Below are positions 36,700 through 48,583 of a DNA stretch of 64,000 nt, in pieces (the stretch's first letter is position 1; each line of letters opens with the position of its first letter). Source of the stretch: Siphonodentalium dalli (taxonomy: Eukaryota > Mollusca > Scaphopoda > Gadilida > Siphonodentaliidae); the NCBI GenBank assembly GCA_032622095.1, contig CP136064.1, positions 189,585,794 through 189,649,793 on the forward strand. The letters are read 5' to 3'. Made by a program: the position numbers and the translations under genes. The notes below the pieces were generated by a model. The model was not told where the DNA came from. It made no database searches and saw nothing but the letters and a program-made list of their open reading frames with translations.

Positions 36700-37975
36700 G
36701 GATGATAAAATCCATAAGCCATAACTCCATTTTAAAAAAAACATTCAAACCCAAATTCGAATTCTAAACTGTATTTTGGGCTGAGAAACTCACATACCAA
36801 ATTTACATACATCTCAATAAAATGAGATATATCAGATGAAAGGTAATTCTGTTAAAGTATCAGGAATGTTGAGAAGGGTTCATTTTTAACTACAAAAATC
36901 CATACAAGTGAAGGAGAAACCTGGCAATATAATAGGAGAATGATTACATGAAAATATACAAAAGCATAAAATTGATGACCAGGGTTAACAATTTTAACTC
37001 TATAAAATTAGGGACTGTACCAGGTATGTCACTTGAATATTGCATTGATATGCTAAACCAGAGAGCTATGCCAGAGTTGATAAACACTGGGCCAACACTG
37101 TCCACACACTATGGAAATGCAATAAACAACATACAGCTATTAAAGTCTGCTTAAATTCTAAAGAACATCCCTACAAATCAAAAATAGACTATTCCAATTT
37201 AAACTTCTAGAACTGAATGGGAGAGTCTATTGTTCATGAATGGGTTACACCTTACACTGATGGCTAAAAATAACTATAATTCCATAATACAGATTTACCT
37301 CTAATCTCTCTCTCAGAGCTAAACTGATATCACTGGTAATTAATTGTCGACTGCTATGGTTTATCTTGTGAGCCTAAAAATCTCAAATATGTTCAATCTT
37401 AGTTGAAAAATGGGCCATAACTCTGGTATAAAATATCGGATCAAATCCATATTCAAACTCGATCTGTATTTTGAGCTGAGAAACTCACATACCAAATTTG
37501 GTTCCTATCAGATGAAAAATGGTTGATTTATCGAAGCATGCATGAATTCAATGTCAAAGGGCCATAACTCCATTAAAAAATATTGGATCAAACCCATATT
37601 CGAACTCGATCTGTATTTTGGGCTGAGAAACTTGCATACCAAATTTGGTTCCGATCAGATAAAAATTGTTTGAGTTATGGCAGCATGCATGAATTCTAAG
37701 TCGAAAAAGGGCCATAACTCTACAAAAAAATTCAGATCAAACCCATATTCGAACTCGATCTATATTTTGGGCTGAGAAATCCATATACAAAATTTGGTTC
37801 CGATCGGATAGAAAATGTGTGAGTTATCGCATTATGCGTAAGTGTCTATGGACAGATGGACAGACGGACAGACAGACGAACGACAAGTGGTCAATCCGGA
37901 CGTTGACACTATGTGTACCATACTATGGTATGGGTACACATAATGAAAGTGTCAATGACACTGTAGCTCAACTTA
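36700..37975. mobile_element. tandem-core repeat, ~170-bp units, with GGACAGACGG tail and hairpin
   Basis: Units with GGGCCATAACTC..CCCATATTCGAACTCGATCT..ACCAAATTTGGTTCCGATCAG start near 37413, 37560 and 37718, with a decayed unit near 36718. The tail is ATGGACAGACGGACAGACAG (37857). A hairpin follows (GTGTACCATAC / GTATGGGTACAC, 37912-37939). The layout is the same as the repeats at 1.8-7.1 kb, but the sequence differs. Confidence 0.7.
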
Positions 37976-38117
37976 GGTAGGGGAATAATTTAATGGTTGA
38001 CAGTAAATGGAGAAATAGGAAAGGTGCTATAATTGAAATGTCTAAGTAAGACAAGATGTACATGTCAATATCAACATTCATGACAGGTTTCATAATGATC
38101 GAATCAGGGATGTGGTG

Positions 38118-40592
38118 ATTATGGTGTGCCAAAGGATTTATTGATGCAAAGAGTAAATTATAAAATGGCCACCGGCAGTCATGTCTTTTTCCAAATTACC
38201 CCAAAATGACTTGTTCCCATCTACAGCCTTTACAAATCTCATAATGATCTGACCAAAGGTACGACCTGTAGCCTGTGCCAAAGGATTTAGTCATGCAAAG
38301 AGTGAAATCCAATATGGCTGCTGGCGGCCATGTTTCTTAGCCAAACGACCCCAAAATGACTCGTTCCCCATCTACATGTCAATGTCAACAGCCTTTACAA
38401 ATCCCATCTACATGTCATTGTTAACATCCATGACAAATTTCATGAAGATCTGATCAACTCTACGACCTGTAGCCCGCGCCAAAGGATTTATTCATGTATA
38501 GAGTAAAATCCAAGATGCCTGCTGGCGGCCATGTTTTTTGTCTGAACAACCCCAAAATGACTCGTTCCCATCTAGATGTCAATATTAACATCCAGGACAA
38601 ATTTCATGATGATCAGACGAATAGTACGACCTGTATTCCGCACCAATGGATTTAATTTTGAAATCCAAGATGGCCACCAGCAGTCATGCTTTTGGGCCGA
38701 ATGACCCCAAAATGACTCGTTCCCTTCTACATGTCACTGTTAACATCCATGACAAATTTCATGAAGTTCTGACCAAAGCTACGACCTGTAGCCCGCACCA
38801 AAGGATTTAGTCATGCAAAGAGTAAAATCCAAGATGGCTGCTGGCGGCCATGTTTTTTGGCCGAACGACCCCAAAATCACTTCGTTCCCATCTACATGTC
38901 AATATTAACATCCACGACAAATTTCATGATGATCAGACGAACAGTACGCCCTGCAGCCCGGGCCAATGGATTTAATTTTGAAATCCAAGATGGCCACCAG
39001 TGGCCATGTTTTTTGCCCGAATGATCCCAAAATGACTCATTCCCATCTACATGTCAATGTCAACATTCGTGAAAAATTTCATAAAGATCAGACCAAAGGT
39101 ACGACCTGTAGCCCGCGCCAAAGGATTTAATCATGCAAAGAGTAAAATCCAAGATGGCTGCTGGTGGCCATGTTTTTTGGCCGAACGACCCCAAAATGAC
39201 TCGTTCCCATCTACATGTCATTGTTAACATCCATGACAAATTTCATGAAGTTCCGACCAAAGCTACGACCTGTAGCCCGCGCCAAAGGATTTAGTCATGC
39301 AAAGAGTAAAATCCAAGATGGCTGCTGGTGGCCATGTTTTTGGCCGAATGACCCCAAAATCACTCGTTCCCATCTACATGTCAATATAACAAATTTAACA
39401 TCCATGACAAATTTCACGATGATCAGACAAACAGTACGACCTGTAGCCGCGCCAATGGATAGAATTTTGAAATCCAAGATGGCCACCAGTGGCCATGTTT
39501 TTCGGCCAATTGACCCCAAAATGACTCGTTCCCATCTACATGTCAATGTCAACATTCTTGACAAATTTCATAAAGATCAGACTAAAGGTACGACCTGTAG
39601 CCCGCGCCAAAGGATTTAGTCATGCAAAGAGTAAATTCCAAGATGGCTGCTGGCGGCCATGTTTTTTGGCCGAACGACCCCAAAATGACTCGTTCCCATC
39701 TACATGTCATTGTTATCATAAACATCCATGACAAATTTCATGAAGTTCCGACCAAAGCTACGACCTGTAGCCCGCGCCAAAGGATTTAGTCATGCAAAGA
39801 GTAAAATCCAAGATGGCTGCTGGCGGCCATGTTTTTTGGCCGAATGACCCCAAAATCACTCGTTCTCATCTACATGTCAATATTAACATCCATGACAAAG
39901 TTCATGATGATCAGACAAACAGTACGACCTGTAGCCCGCGCCAATGGATTGAATTTTGAAATCCAAGATGGCCACCAGCGGCCATGTTTTTTGACCGAAT
40001 GACCCCAAAATGACTCGTTCCCATCTACATGTCAATGTCAACATTCTTGACAAATTTCATAAAGATTAGACCAAAGGTACGACCTGTAGCCCACGCCAAA
40101 GGATTTAGTCATGCAAAGAGTAAATTCCAAGATGGCTGCTGGCGGCCATGTTTTGGGGCCGAACAACCCCAAGATGATTCGTTCCCATCTACATGTCACT
40201 GTTATTATAAACATCCATGACAAATTTCATGAAGTTCCGACCAAAGCTACGACCTGTAGCCCGCACCAAAGGATTTAGTCATGCAAAGAGTAAAATCCAA
40301 GATGGCTGCTGGCGGCCATGTTTTTTGGCCGAACAACCCCAAAATCACTCGTTCCCATCTACATATCAATATTAACATCCATGACATATTTCATGATGAT
40401 CAGACGAACAGTACGACCTGTAGCCCGCGCCAATGGATTGAATTTTGAAATCCAAGATGGCTGCCAGCAGCCATGTTTTTTGACCGAATGACCCCAAAGT
40501 GCCTCGTTCCCATCTACATGTCTATGTCAACATTCATGACAAATTTCATAAAGATTAGACCAAAGGTACGATCTGTAGCCCGCGCCAAAGGA
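38118..40592. repeat. satellite array, ~164-bp monomers, with three-monomer higher-order repeat
   Basis: About 15 tandem monomers share CCCCAAAATGACTCGTTCCC, ATCTACATGTCAATG and GGTACGACCTGTAGCCCG. Three monomer types alternate: GCAAAGAGTAAATTCC, GCAAAGAGTAAAATCC and GAATTTTGAAATCC. From ~39103 on they recur as a fixed trio with a period of 488-490 bp (39103, 39593, 40081, 40570). Open frames across it are by-products of the repeat. Confidence 0.88.
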
Positions 40593-42665
40593 AATTGTTG
40601 ACGGTTTTTTATCATCCACTGAGTGAGGAATTTAAAGAACTATAATTTGTGTTTTCCAAATAAAATTAGTGTCAGAATATATGGCGAGTCAAGTTCATAT
40701 AATTTGACTTTCAAAATAAATAGTGGACTATTAGTAAAAATAATTTAACCTGAATCAAAGTAGTTGAACTGAAGTCTGAATCGAATGATTGGCTATTCTC
40801 AAACTGATTACTTTGTCAAATTTAACATGGATGCAATCTATTACAACTGCTTTTATTTGCACTTTATTCATCGGATTTGAACTGGACTGACAAAAGCAAA
40901 TCACGAATTAATAAAAAGAAAAAGTTGTCAATCATTTCACTCAAGTCCAGCCATCATTTCCATCATGTCATATTTAAGTACAGCTGTATACTGCTTTTGT
41001 ATTCATCATTTTATTTAACATGACATAAGGTCTTTGTAGTGGGTATAATACATATGATAACTTATGAAAGCCTGCAAACCATTGTCAACCAGAAAAACAT
41101 TGGAAAATAGACTGACCTTGATCTTATGTTCATGATTAATAATTCTTCATACTGGTAATGAAATTTCACACGTTGAAATAATTGTTTTGTTTACATTACT
41201 CTTACAGCCCAAGTCATTTTATCTGCTAACAGTTGGTCTAAGTTCGATCAAGTCTTGAAGGTACCGGAATACATTAGAAAGACTAAGAGCATTGAATCAT
41301 GTTCTGCAAAACAGATTTTCAAATAACACCTTTGAATTACTATTGCCATTGGGGATGTTTGTTGTGACTGGCACTGTAACAGTACTGTTTATATAACAAT
41401 GGTTTCAGGATGTGGAAATTCATTATTAGAGAGTTTTCAATAATAAATATGAGAACAAAGTTAATCTATTTCTCCATGTTCTTCTTGGTGGTGATGTTTT
41501 TTAAAGACTTTCATAATTTTGGCACATGTACATACCTAGTGCAAAGGCCCTTGTGTCCCTTTAAGTCCAATTACTTGTTTGCAACTTAGGCTTGATGGTC
41601 TTGAGTCTTGGGCTTAAGTTCAAATAATCTGACAATTCCAAACAGTAATGTATTTCAAATATATATACATGTAGCTGTGCGACTGGTGTGACCTAGCTAT
41701 TACTCAAATATAGCAATCAACTGCAAGGAAAAGAAAAGAAAGATATAAAATTTAATCAGTTTATTACACCAACAATGGTCTCAACATTCTATTGCATACA
41801 CTCTTCACAGTTTATAATTTTTGAAAGCAATTTTTCTGGTTCCCGCTGGTGAGTGATCCCTCTCTAAATGCTCACCAGTAGCACTGAAAGGGGTCACAAT
41901 ATAAGAGTATGGTTCGATTATTTACTGAAAGCATGAATAAGAAAATGTTAAATCAATGGCTTTGTAATTCATTAAACTATTATCTATATGTGCTCATTAA
42001 AATTGACACAATCAACCCGGCCTATAAACTGTTTCACGTGTAATATCATAGATGATATCTGATTCAAAAGATTCAGAAGGGTAAAAGAGTTGCAGATTGA
42101 TCAACAACAAATACACTTTTATTCTTGTATGATATCACTTGTGATGATGGATGGATATTTGGATTCACTCAAATCAGGATGGATTCAAATTTTCATGCAG
42201 TTAACCCTCTGATAACTGCAAAGCCGCTAATGGGTAGATACTTGATTCTCATTCGTTCGTAGGGATGTTCAGTAAATATTAAGTAAACAAAAACAGCTTT
42301 GAAATGATTTGAAATATCCTATTCATAATATATGTAGTTTCCTGGTTGAAAAATATTATGTTTGAGTCAAGAAAGCTTTACTTTAGTAACCCGCCTTTGC
42401 AGATATCTATCAAGCCTCAGAATACATGATCAACTGTGTACCATTTTTATGCCATCATAGTTATATATTCTGGTTTCAGAAAATATTCTTACAAAAAAGT
42501 TATTCCAATATTTTTGGATTTCGGTACACAATTTGCCCTAAAATATGCTTGGAGTAAAATTATGGTTGTCGTGACTTGGGAGTTTTTTTTATGAGATAAT
42601 CTAGCTGGCATTGTATGAGTATTAACATTCAACACTTTCCTGATGGGAGCTGCACTGGTGCAGCA
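40593..42665. other. no recognised gene
   Basis: Mainly AT-rich unique sequence between the satellite and the hairpin elements. No exons or element ends seen. Confidence 0.5.
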
Positions 42666-42669
42666 TTAA

Positions 42670-42925
42670 ACCTTTCATTGCTGGAGCTTCTTGAAATTTT
42701 GCAAAAACCATGTGCCAATGCATTCTCTTATATATGCATGTCTGCCATAGGGAGCCTTGCATATATAAGAGAATACATTGGCCTAACAATATTTACCTTG
42801 ACTTGACCTTGTAAACCAGTGTAATGACTGCATTCTCTTATATATGTGAGGCTTGCATTTATAAAGAGAATGCATTGGCACAGGATCTTTAATGCTGCAC
42901 CAGTGCATCTCCCGTCATGAAAGGA
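42670..42925. mobile_element. double-hairpin TTAA element, copy 1
   Basis: Between TTAA (42666-42669) and TTAA (42926-42929) lie two hairpins: CAATGCATTCTCTTATATATG with its inverse (42716-42780) and a second at 42829-42888. They are joined by GGCCTAACAATATTTACCTT-type spacer. Ends are ACCTTTCATT and ATGAAAGGA. Confidence 0.7.
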
Positions 42926-43117
42926 TTAATAGGCAGTGTACTTCTTGGGTTGTTAATGCTTATCCTGTACCTCCCTCACATAAAGAAAACCGATGAAATC
43001 AACTAGATTGTAATTCACAGATTTCTTTGAGATAGCAACTAGGACAAAATCCAAAGAATAATATCTTTAAAATTCTTAGTAAATCATACTCTACCGTGAA
43101 ATATGAAGAAAGGGTTA

Positions 43118-43721
43118 AAGATCCTGTGCCAGTGCATTCTCTTATACATGTATATGTCAGTCTCCCATAGGGAGCCTCACATATATAAGAGAATGCACTG
43201 GCTTACAAGGTCAAGTTAATTATTGTTAGGCCAATGTATTCTCTTATATATGTGAGGCTCCCTTTGGGAGACTCAGGGGCGCCAGAAGAGGGGGGCAGAG
43301 GGGGCAGCTGACCCCCTGCCCTTGACCAAGGGGGGCGAGCGGGGGGCAGGACTTGCCCTTTTTCTGGAGACAGAAAATGCTTTTTGTGTGTTTAATCTCG
43401 TGTTTTTATAGCAAAATGTGACTTTTTTGGTCCAAATACCACCAATTTCACAAGGAATATTAATTTTTTGTCAATTTGATCACAAAACAGCCATAAAAAC
43501 CGACAAATACCATTAAAATAGGGATTTTTGCCACAATGCATTTATGGTTATTTTCCCGAGTTTGCGGAGAAAATGCCCTTTTTTGCGAAAAGTGCCCTTT
43601 TTGTAGGCTCTGCCCCCCTGCCCTTGGATGCTTCCGGCGCCCCTGGGGAGACTAGCATATATAAGAGAATGCTTGGCACAGTGTTTTCGGAAAATTTGAG
43701 GAAACTCCAGTCATGAAAGGG
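43118..43721. mobile_element. double-hairpin TTAA element, copy 2, inverted and split by a hAT
   Basis: Bounded by TTAA at 43114-43117 and 43722-43725, with hairpin 43130-43203 and the reversed spacer (AAGGTCAAGTTAATTATTGT). The second hairpin starts at 43225 and is interrupted at 43273 by the hAT element; it resumes at 43654. It ends ATGAAAGGG. Confidence 0.72.
43274..43645. mobile_element. hAT-type non-autonomous element (372 bp)
   Basis: Ends CAGGGGCGCCAGAAG and its inverse CTTCCGGCGCCCCTG, with a perfect 8-bp target duplication GGGAGACT (43266-43273, 43646-43653). The CAGGG start and 8-bp duplication are the hAT hallmark. Its subterminal G/C-rich runs contrast with an AT-rich middle. It has inserted into a hairpin element. 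Confidence 0.92.
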
Positions 43722-43996
43722 TTAAATGTTGTTTTTTTGCAAAGGTTTGTAGAGTACATGCATTTTTCATTAGGCGGATATGAGAAATTTAGAAAGCCTT
43801 TTAAAACATTTCTTATGGAATAACTCTTCAATAATTTCTATGCAACAGCAAATTACAATGCTGAGCTCCTGATGGTGATTTTGACTTATATGACTAGATC
43901 TGGTTACCAGTAAATACTTGTGAGAAATTAGGTTTGTGTTATGAAACAAAACTGTTATCAAATTATAATTCAGCATGTAGTAGAACATAGAATTAA

Positions 43997-44754
43997 CCCT
44001 TTCTATAGTAAATACTCATTGAAGAGTAGTTCCCATAGAAAATGTTCAGAAAATAATTTTTGTTTGTTAAACTTGTTATCTGAACATTTCAGTCCAATAA
44101 ATAGAACTCCTAGTGCACTTTTTTGATCTGTCGTCTGCTTATTTTTCCTGATGAAATATAGACCATTCCAGATGAAATATAGACCATTCCAATATTTACT
44201 TTTATAATGCATTTTATTTTTTATTACTTGGTTTACAGATTTCCCTACCCCAAAAAAAGCTGTTTGTCAATAAAAATAAAATTTTAGTTTTCGAGTTTTT
44301 TATTTCCGCCAATGGGAATATTAATCCAGACATATAACAAAAATTAGAAAAAAATATAAGTTTACGAAAAACTAAAAATGTACAACAACATGGATTGAAC
44401 AGCGAAGCCTCTCGGTGAGGTGATGTTTATGGTATTGAATGTCAAAGCCAACATGGCAGATGCTGATATTGGCGATATGTTTTCATCTATCCGTATCATG
44501 CTTTAAAGAACACCCAAATAAAAAAGTATATTTGCCCGTGCTTGTTTTAGATGAGGAGATTATTATACAGCAAATATTTTATTTCTTCCAACCCTATTTT
44601 TTGACAATTTAAATTTAAAAAATAAATTATACAGATTTTATTTTTATTTTTTTTCCACCCACCTCCCCTACCTTTGAGCCAAAGAAATCTTTAAACCAAG
44701 TGATAAAAAATAAAATGCCTAACTGATGGTAGAATCTATTAAGTATAGAAAGGG
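43997..44754. mobile_element. TTAA-flanked element family 3 (758 bp)
   Basis: Ends CCCTTTCTATA and TATAGAAAGGG lie between TTAA (43993-43996) and TTAA (44755-44758). Inner inverted words TTTATAATGCATTTTATTTT and AATAAAATGCC, plus CTTGGTTTA and AAACCAAG, extend the pairing in the interior. A matching lone end occurs near 16302-16314. Confidence 0.75.
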
Positions 44755-44849
44755 TTAATGAAGAAATTTAGCCACTTACGCATTCACCATGGAACTTGCA
44801 TGGAGGACCACACCCCTACATCCTGCTTTCAGATTTGAAGGATACCCTA

Positions 44850-45069
44850 CAGTAATGCCATAAATAATTGACTCCTTATAACCACAGCAGAATTATGGGT
44901 ATTTTTCAGGATTTAGTCGGAAATATGGCTTGTTGCCATTCATTGGAAAGCTCTCACTGAGAGCTTTCCGATGAATGGCAACAAGCCATATTTCTGACTA
45001 AATCCTGAAAAATTACCAATAATTCTGATGTGGTTAAGGAGTGTATTATACATGTATAGGGCATTACAG
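44850..45069. mobile_element. foldback MITE, copy 2 (most complete)
   Basis: A 220-bp near-perfect palindrome with ends CAGTAATGCC / GGCATTACAG, flanked by TA (44848-44849 and 45070-45071). The centre is AGCTCTCACTGAGAGCT. The transcript would fold as one long hairpin. Confidence 0.88.
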
Positions 45070-45071
45070 TA

Positions 45072-47973
45072 TTTTTAAATTTGTATAATTTACACATAGT
45101 AGTGTCATCTCTGTCCGGTGAGAATGAACCTGCATTCCAAAACACCCATAATTGTGTGTGATGTTGTTTTGTGTTCACTGCTTAGTTTAGAAAGTAATAT
45201 GGACATATATATATATATGATATCTTATTGATGATGACTCAAATTTCTGTGTTGCTCACCACACATCCAGGGAGAAGAGTTACTCATGAGACTATTACCT
45301 AGTGTCCTTAATAAAGAGCGAACCACCCCTGTGAAATGTTATCATGGAATGGTCTGCTGGAACTATGACAAATAATTGTGTCAATTTGTTAAATCGAAGA
45401 ATTACAACTGCAACTTTCTTACATACCTTTTCATAGATGGCATTCCCAATTATGGGGCATCTTGACAAGGCTTGACAAAAATTGCTGTTATTTTTAGAAG
45501 ATCTAACAAAATTAAAATAGTTATTCTCCATAAAATAAGCAACAAGGTTGTTTTCAGCTGGAATGCAATTGTTGCTAAAAAGCTTTCATAAGGTATGGTA
45601 TTGCAAGTTAACTTGAAACACAATCTACGATGGCCAACCATGAATGACTGTTCATCATTGAGGGATTCTCTCATTCCCTGTATTGAGGCAGGTACTCCTC
45701 TCTTGGTTTATATAGCTAACACTTTCCACTATTATACTCATAGTGTATCTCTTCCGGGTCACGCTTACAACAATAACATAATTTTTATAAAACCCTATTT
45801 CAAGACTACACATAGCTTTTTTGTGTGAATTAAACACAGATAAACTTTGATGTTAAAACTTGGGTATATTATTTATCTAAAAGGCATAATAATTTGGTTT
45901 ATTTCTTATGTAACAGAGTGTAATTTGTGGAGAAATCTCTTAGTTGAATTGAGATTGAGGGTGCTAACAAGATAGAGTTCTCCCTCTTGGAATGCTCTGA
46001 ACATTTTCGCTAGATTTCTGTTCTAAAAATAGACCCATTTACCATCCCGGGAGTTCAAAATAAAATTGATGTTAATTGTTAGAAGCTTTTCCAGACAGGT
46101 GCCTTGGTTCATATCTATTATTTTATATCCCGAATCTATAAAACAGGCTAGGAAGAGATACGCTATCGTTATATATATCTGTTTACAATATGTGAATGAA
46201 CCATGAATAGTTTTTCTTCGAATAATTTAGTCTCCTGAGAGAATATTGTGTAACAAGACAAACTGTTATCTCCTCAACTCAACAGACATCTTCAACAGAA
46301 CAATAAATAATTGATATTTCACAAACAGATGACATGAATACCAACAAAACAAAACAAAAATAATTTTCTGGCCTGTATAAACCCTCAAACACATCTCATC
46401 TCATTAAAAGGTCTTTATAATGCAAGGAGATCAATGAGATATTCATCTGAATGAAACATTATATGTCAGAAATTCATGGTTATCAGCTCAGGTAGTTATA
46501 GTTTCCTGTCTCTGCTAGCACTGATCAAATTTCAAGCGACAGACTCAAATGAAAAGAAATATATGGCCATATGTTCCGCACATATTGAGAAGAATATATC
46601 ATAATCATCTTAACCACAATTAAATTGACTATTGAAAAGAATTTCCTGTAGATTTCATAACCTGGCAACCTGAAATTAATTGTGTTTAACTTTCTTAGAT
46701 TTCTTCAAAAATTCAATTTAAAAATTCAGATAATATTAAAAACTGTCCTTTCAGATAAATTTTCGAAGATCTTCCTGATGCAGTCGTTCCATAACTTTTA
46801 GTCAGTTACAAAATCATCTGTAAAAACTGATGCAATAACGGAAGAATAACATGCATGGCCATTCAGGCTACACTTCTGTCATCACACTCGTGCTGATGGC
46901 CAGTTACAAATAAGGGTGTTTCCAGAGACGGAGCAAACTATAAATTTCTGCAGCCAATAAGTAAGTAAGGAGTCATTTAGTATCATTCACAACACCATTT
47001 AATATGCGAAGCAATAATGCACATACATTATCAAGACAGATGCCCCAATCACGGGTGACAGAATGGACTAGTCTACTTTTATTTCTAGGTAAAAATATCT
47101 GTCACCTCATGCAATCTAACCACCACCTAAGAATGGCATATCACGATCCAGCCTCATAGTGAAAGGTGATTATTTCCTACATATGGGCAGCATGAGAAAA
47201 ACAATAATGATTCATGCACCCTCATATAGACTGAAGCTCTAAAGGTTTGAGCAAAGCAGAGATTTGGGCAAATGGGCAGCATCAGTCTTTCATGAATGAA
47301 GCAAATAAATGCCAGTAAATGGCATTGAAGGCAATAGCCCTAATTTTACATGGCATACAAAATATTAAATTGAGAAATACAGTGTAAAGCCTATATTTTA
47401 AGATGATGACTACAGCATTTTATTAGTTTATGGACATTGAAATAATTAGCCTATTGATGCTGAGATGCAAGAAAACTGATGCTGCCTAGCTTATTTTGGG
47501 AGCAAATATGAGAATCCGAGATGTCTATGGAATAACTTCAGGTTTAAATCTGGCCCTCTGTAATATCTGAGTTCTCTTCTTTCTTTCGACTGCTTTGTTA
47601 CTGACTGTTTGCTTCAAGGCAGGTAATGACAAGGAATCCTTCTGAACGTATGCTATATCCGGACTGAAATTGAAAAAACAAGGAACCCTTCTCAACATAT
47701 GCTACATGCAAAAAGAAAACATGCATTATTTCATTATAAAATATGCTACGTACATCAATTCACAATCCAAGAATCAAGCCTGCAGTTGATATTGTAATCA
47801 GGCTTCGCAGTTTGACAGTACCAACATGTCCAAGCCCGTAAATAGCTCCTTATGAAGAGCATTTGAGGGGCGTTCTTATGAGACATATGAAGCCTAATAG
47901 TAAACAGTGGAAATAAGCACTGGACAAACTTCTCTTAAACACTTATGTTTTGAGTTCAAATCTAGTTGAAATA
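45072..47973. other. no recognised gene
   Basis: AT-rich sequence with only short, unconvincing open frames. It lies downstream of the CCDC74 3' end. Confidence 0.5.
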
Positions 47974-48142
47974 CAGTATAAAGCCCTAAATAATCGACTC
48001 CTTAACCACAGCAGAATTATGGGTAACTTTTCAGGATTTCAGAAAGCTCTCAGAATCCTGAAAAATTAATTTCCGACTAAATCCTGAAAAATTACCCATA
48101 ATTCTGCTGTGGTTAAGAAGTTGATTATTTAGGGCATTATAG
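47974..48142. mobile_element. foldback MITE, copy 3 (internally deleted)
   Basis: Same ends and arms as the other copies, but with the central part of the arms lost and one arm segment rearranged (AGAAAGCTCTCAGAATCC centre). It lies just downstream of the CCDC74 3' end. Confidence 0.8.
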
Positions 48143-48403
48143 TACACAACCAGAAGTCAATTATTAATTTTCATCTATTTCTACCAGTCTGATCTTTTTT
48201 ATTTAGGGCATTCCTGCAGTGCTTGGAATGTGCCATTTGCTGAATTTGTGATTATTACTTTTTGCGATCGCAACAATTTTTTTATTTATTATGCCTGATA
48301 CATGTACACAAAAGTAATATGCAATACATGTAGTACCAGAATTCAAGGATCTACATACATGTAATGAAGTTTTACTTCGCAGAGAAAATATTAAAACATA
48401 AAC

Positions 48404-48583
48404 TTACAGTTTCCTATTCTGATTTTTTAGAGGTATTTTGGGTAGGATTTTCCCTGATGAGACTTCTTCATGTTGAGTTGTTTCATCACTCTCAGAGACA
48501 TACGCTTTGGCGAGCAAATAGGCATCTGGAGTCCATTTATGGGAATATAGAACATCTCGCAAATCATTCTTTAAACGACTCAA
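48404..48583 (-). CDS. CCDC74: CCDC74 last coding exon with stop
   Basis: Acceptor ttcaaatttcag at 48585-48584 is followed by 59 codons starting LSRLKNDLRDVLYSHKWTPD, then TAA at 48406-48404. The first part continues the helix after the RHL motif, as in vertebrate CCDC74 (HLKSLL). The tail is basic and ends KILPKIPLKNQNRKL. AATAAA on the minus strand near 48281-48290 is a plausible polyadenylation signal ~115 nt downstream. The 3.1-kb intron upstream carries the broken LINE. Confidence 0.85.
   Translation of the reverse strand: MSRLKNDLRDVLYSHKWTPDAYLLAKAYVSESDETTQHEEVSSGKILPKIPLKNQNRKL

Noticed and set aside
39215-40220. Open frames of 60-134 codons, repeated with similar proteins
   Set aside because: They arise from the 164-bp satellite monomers; frames change with monomer type and have no start or splice logic.
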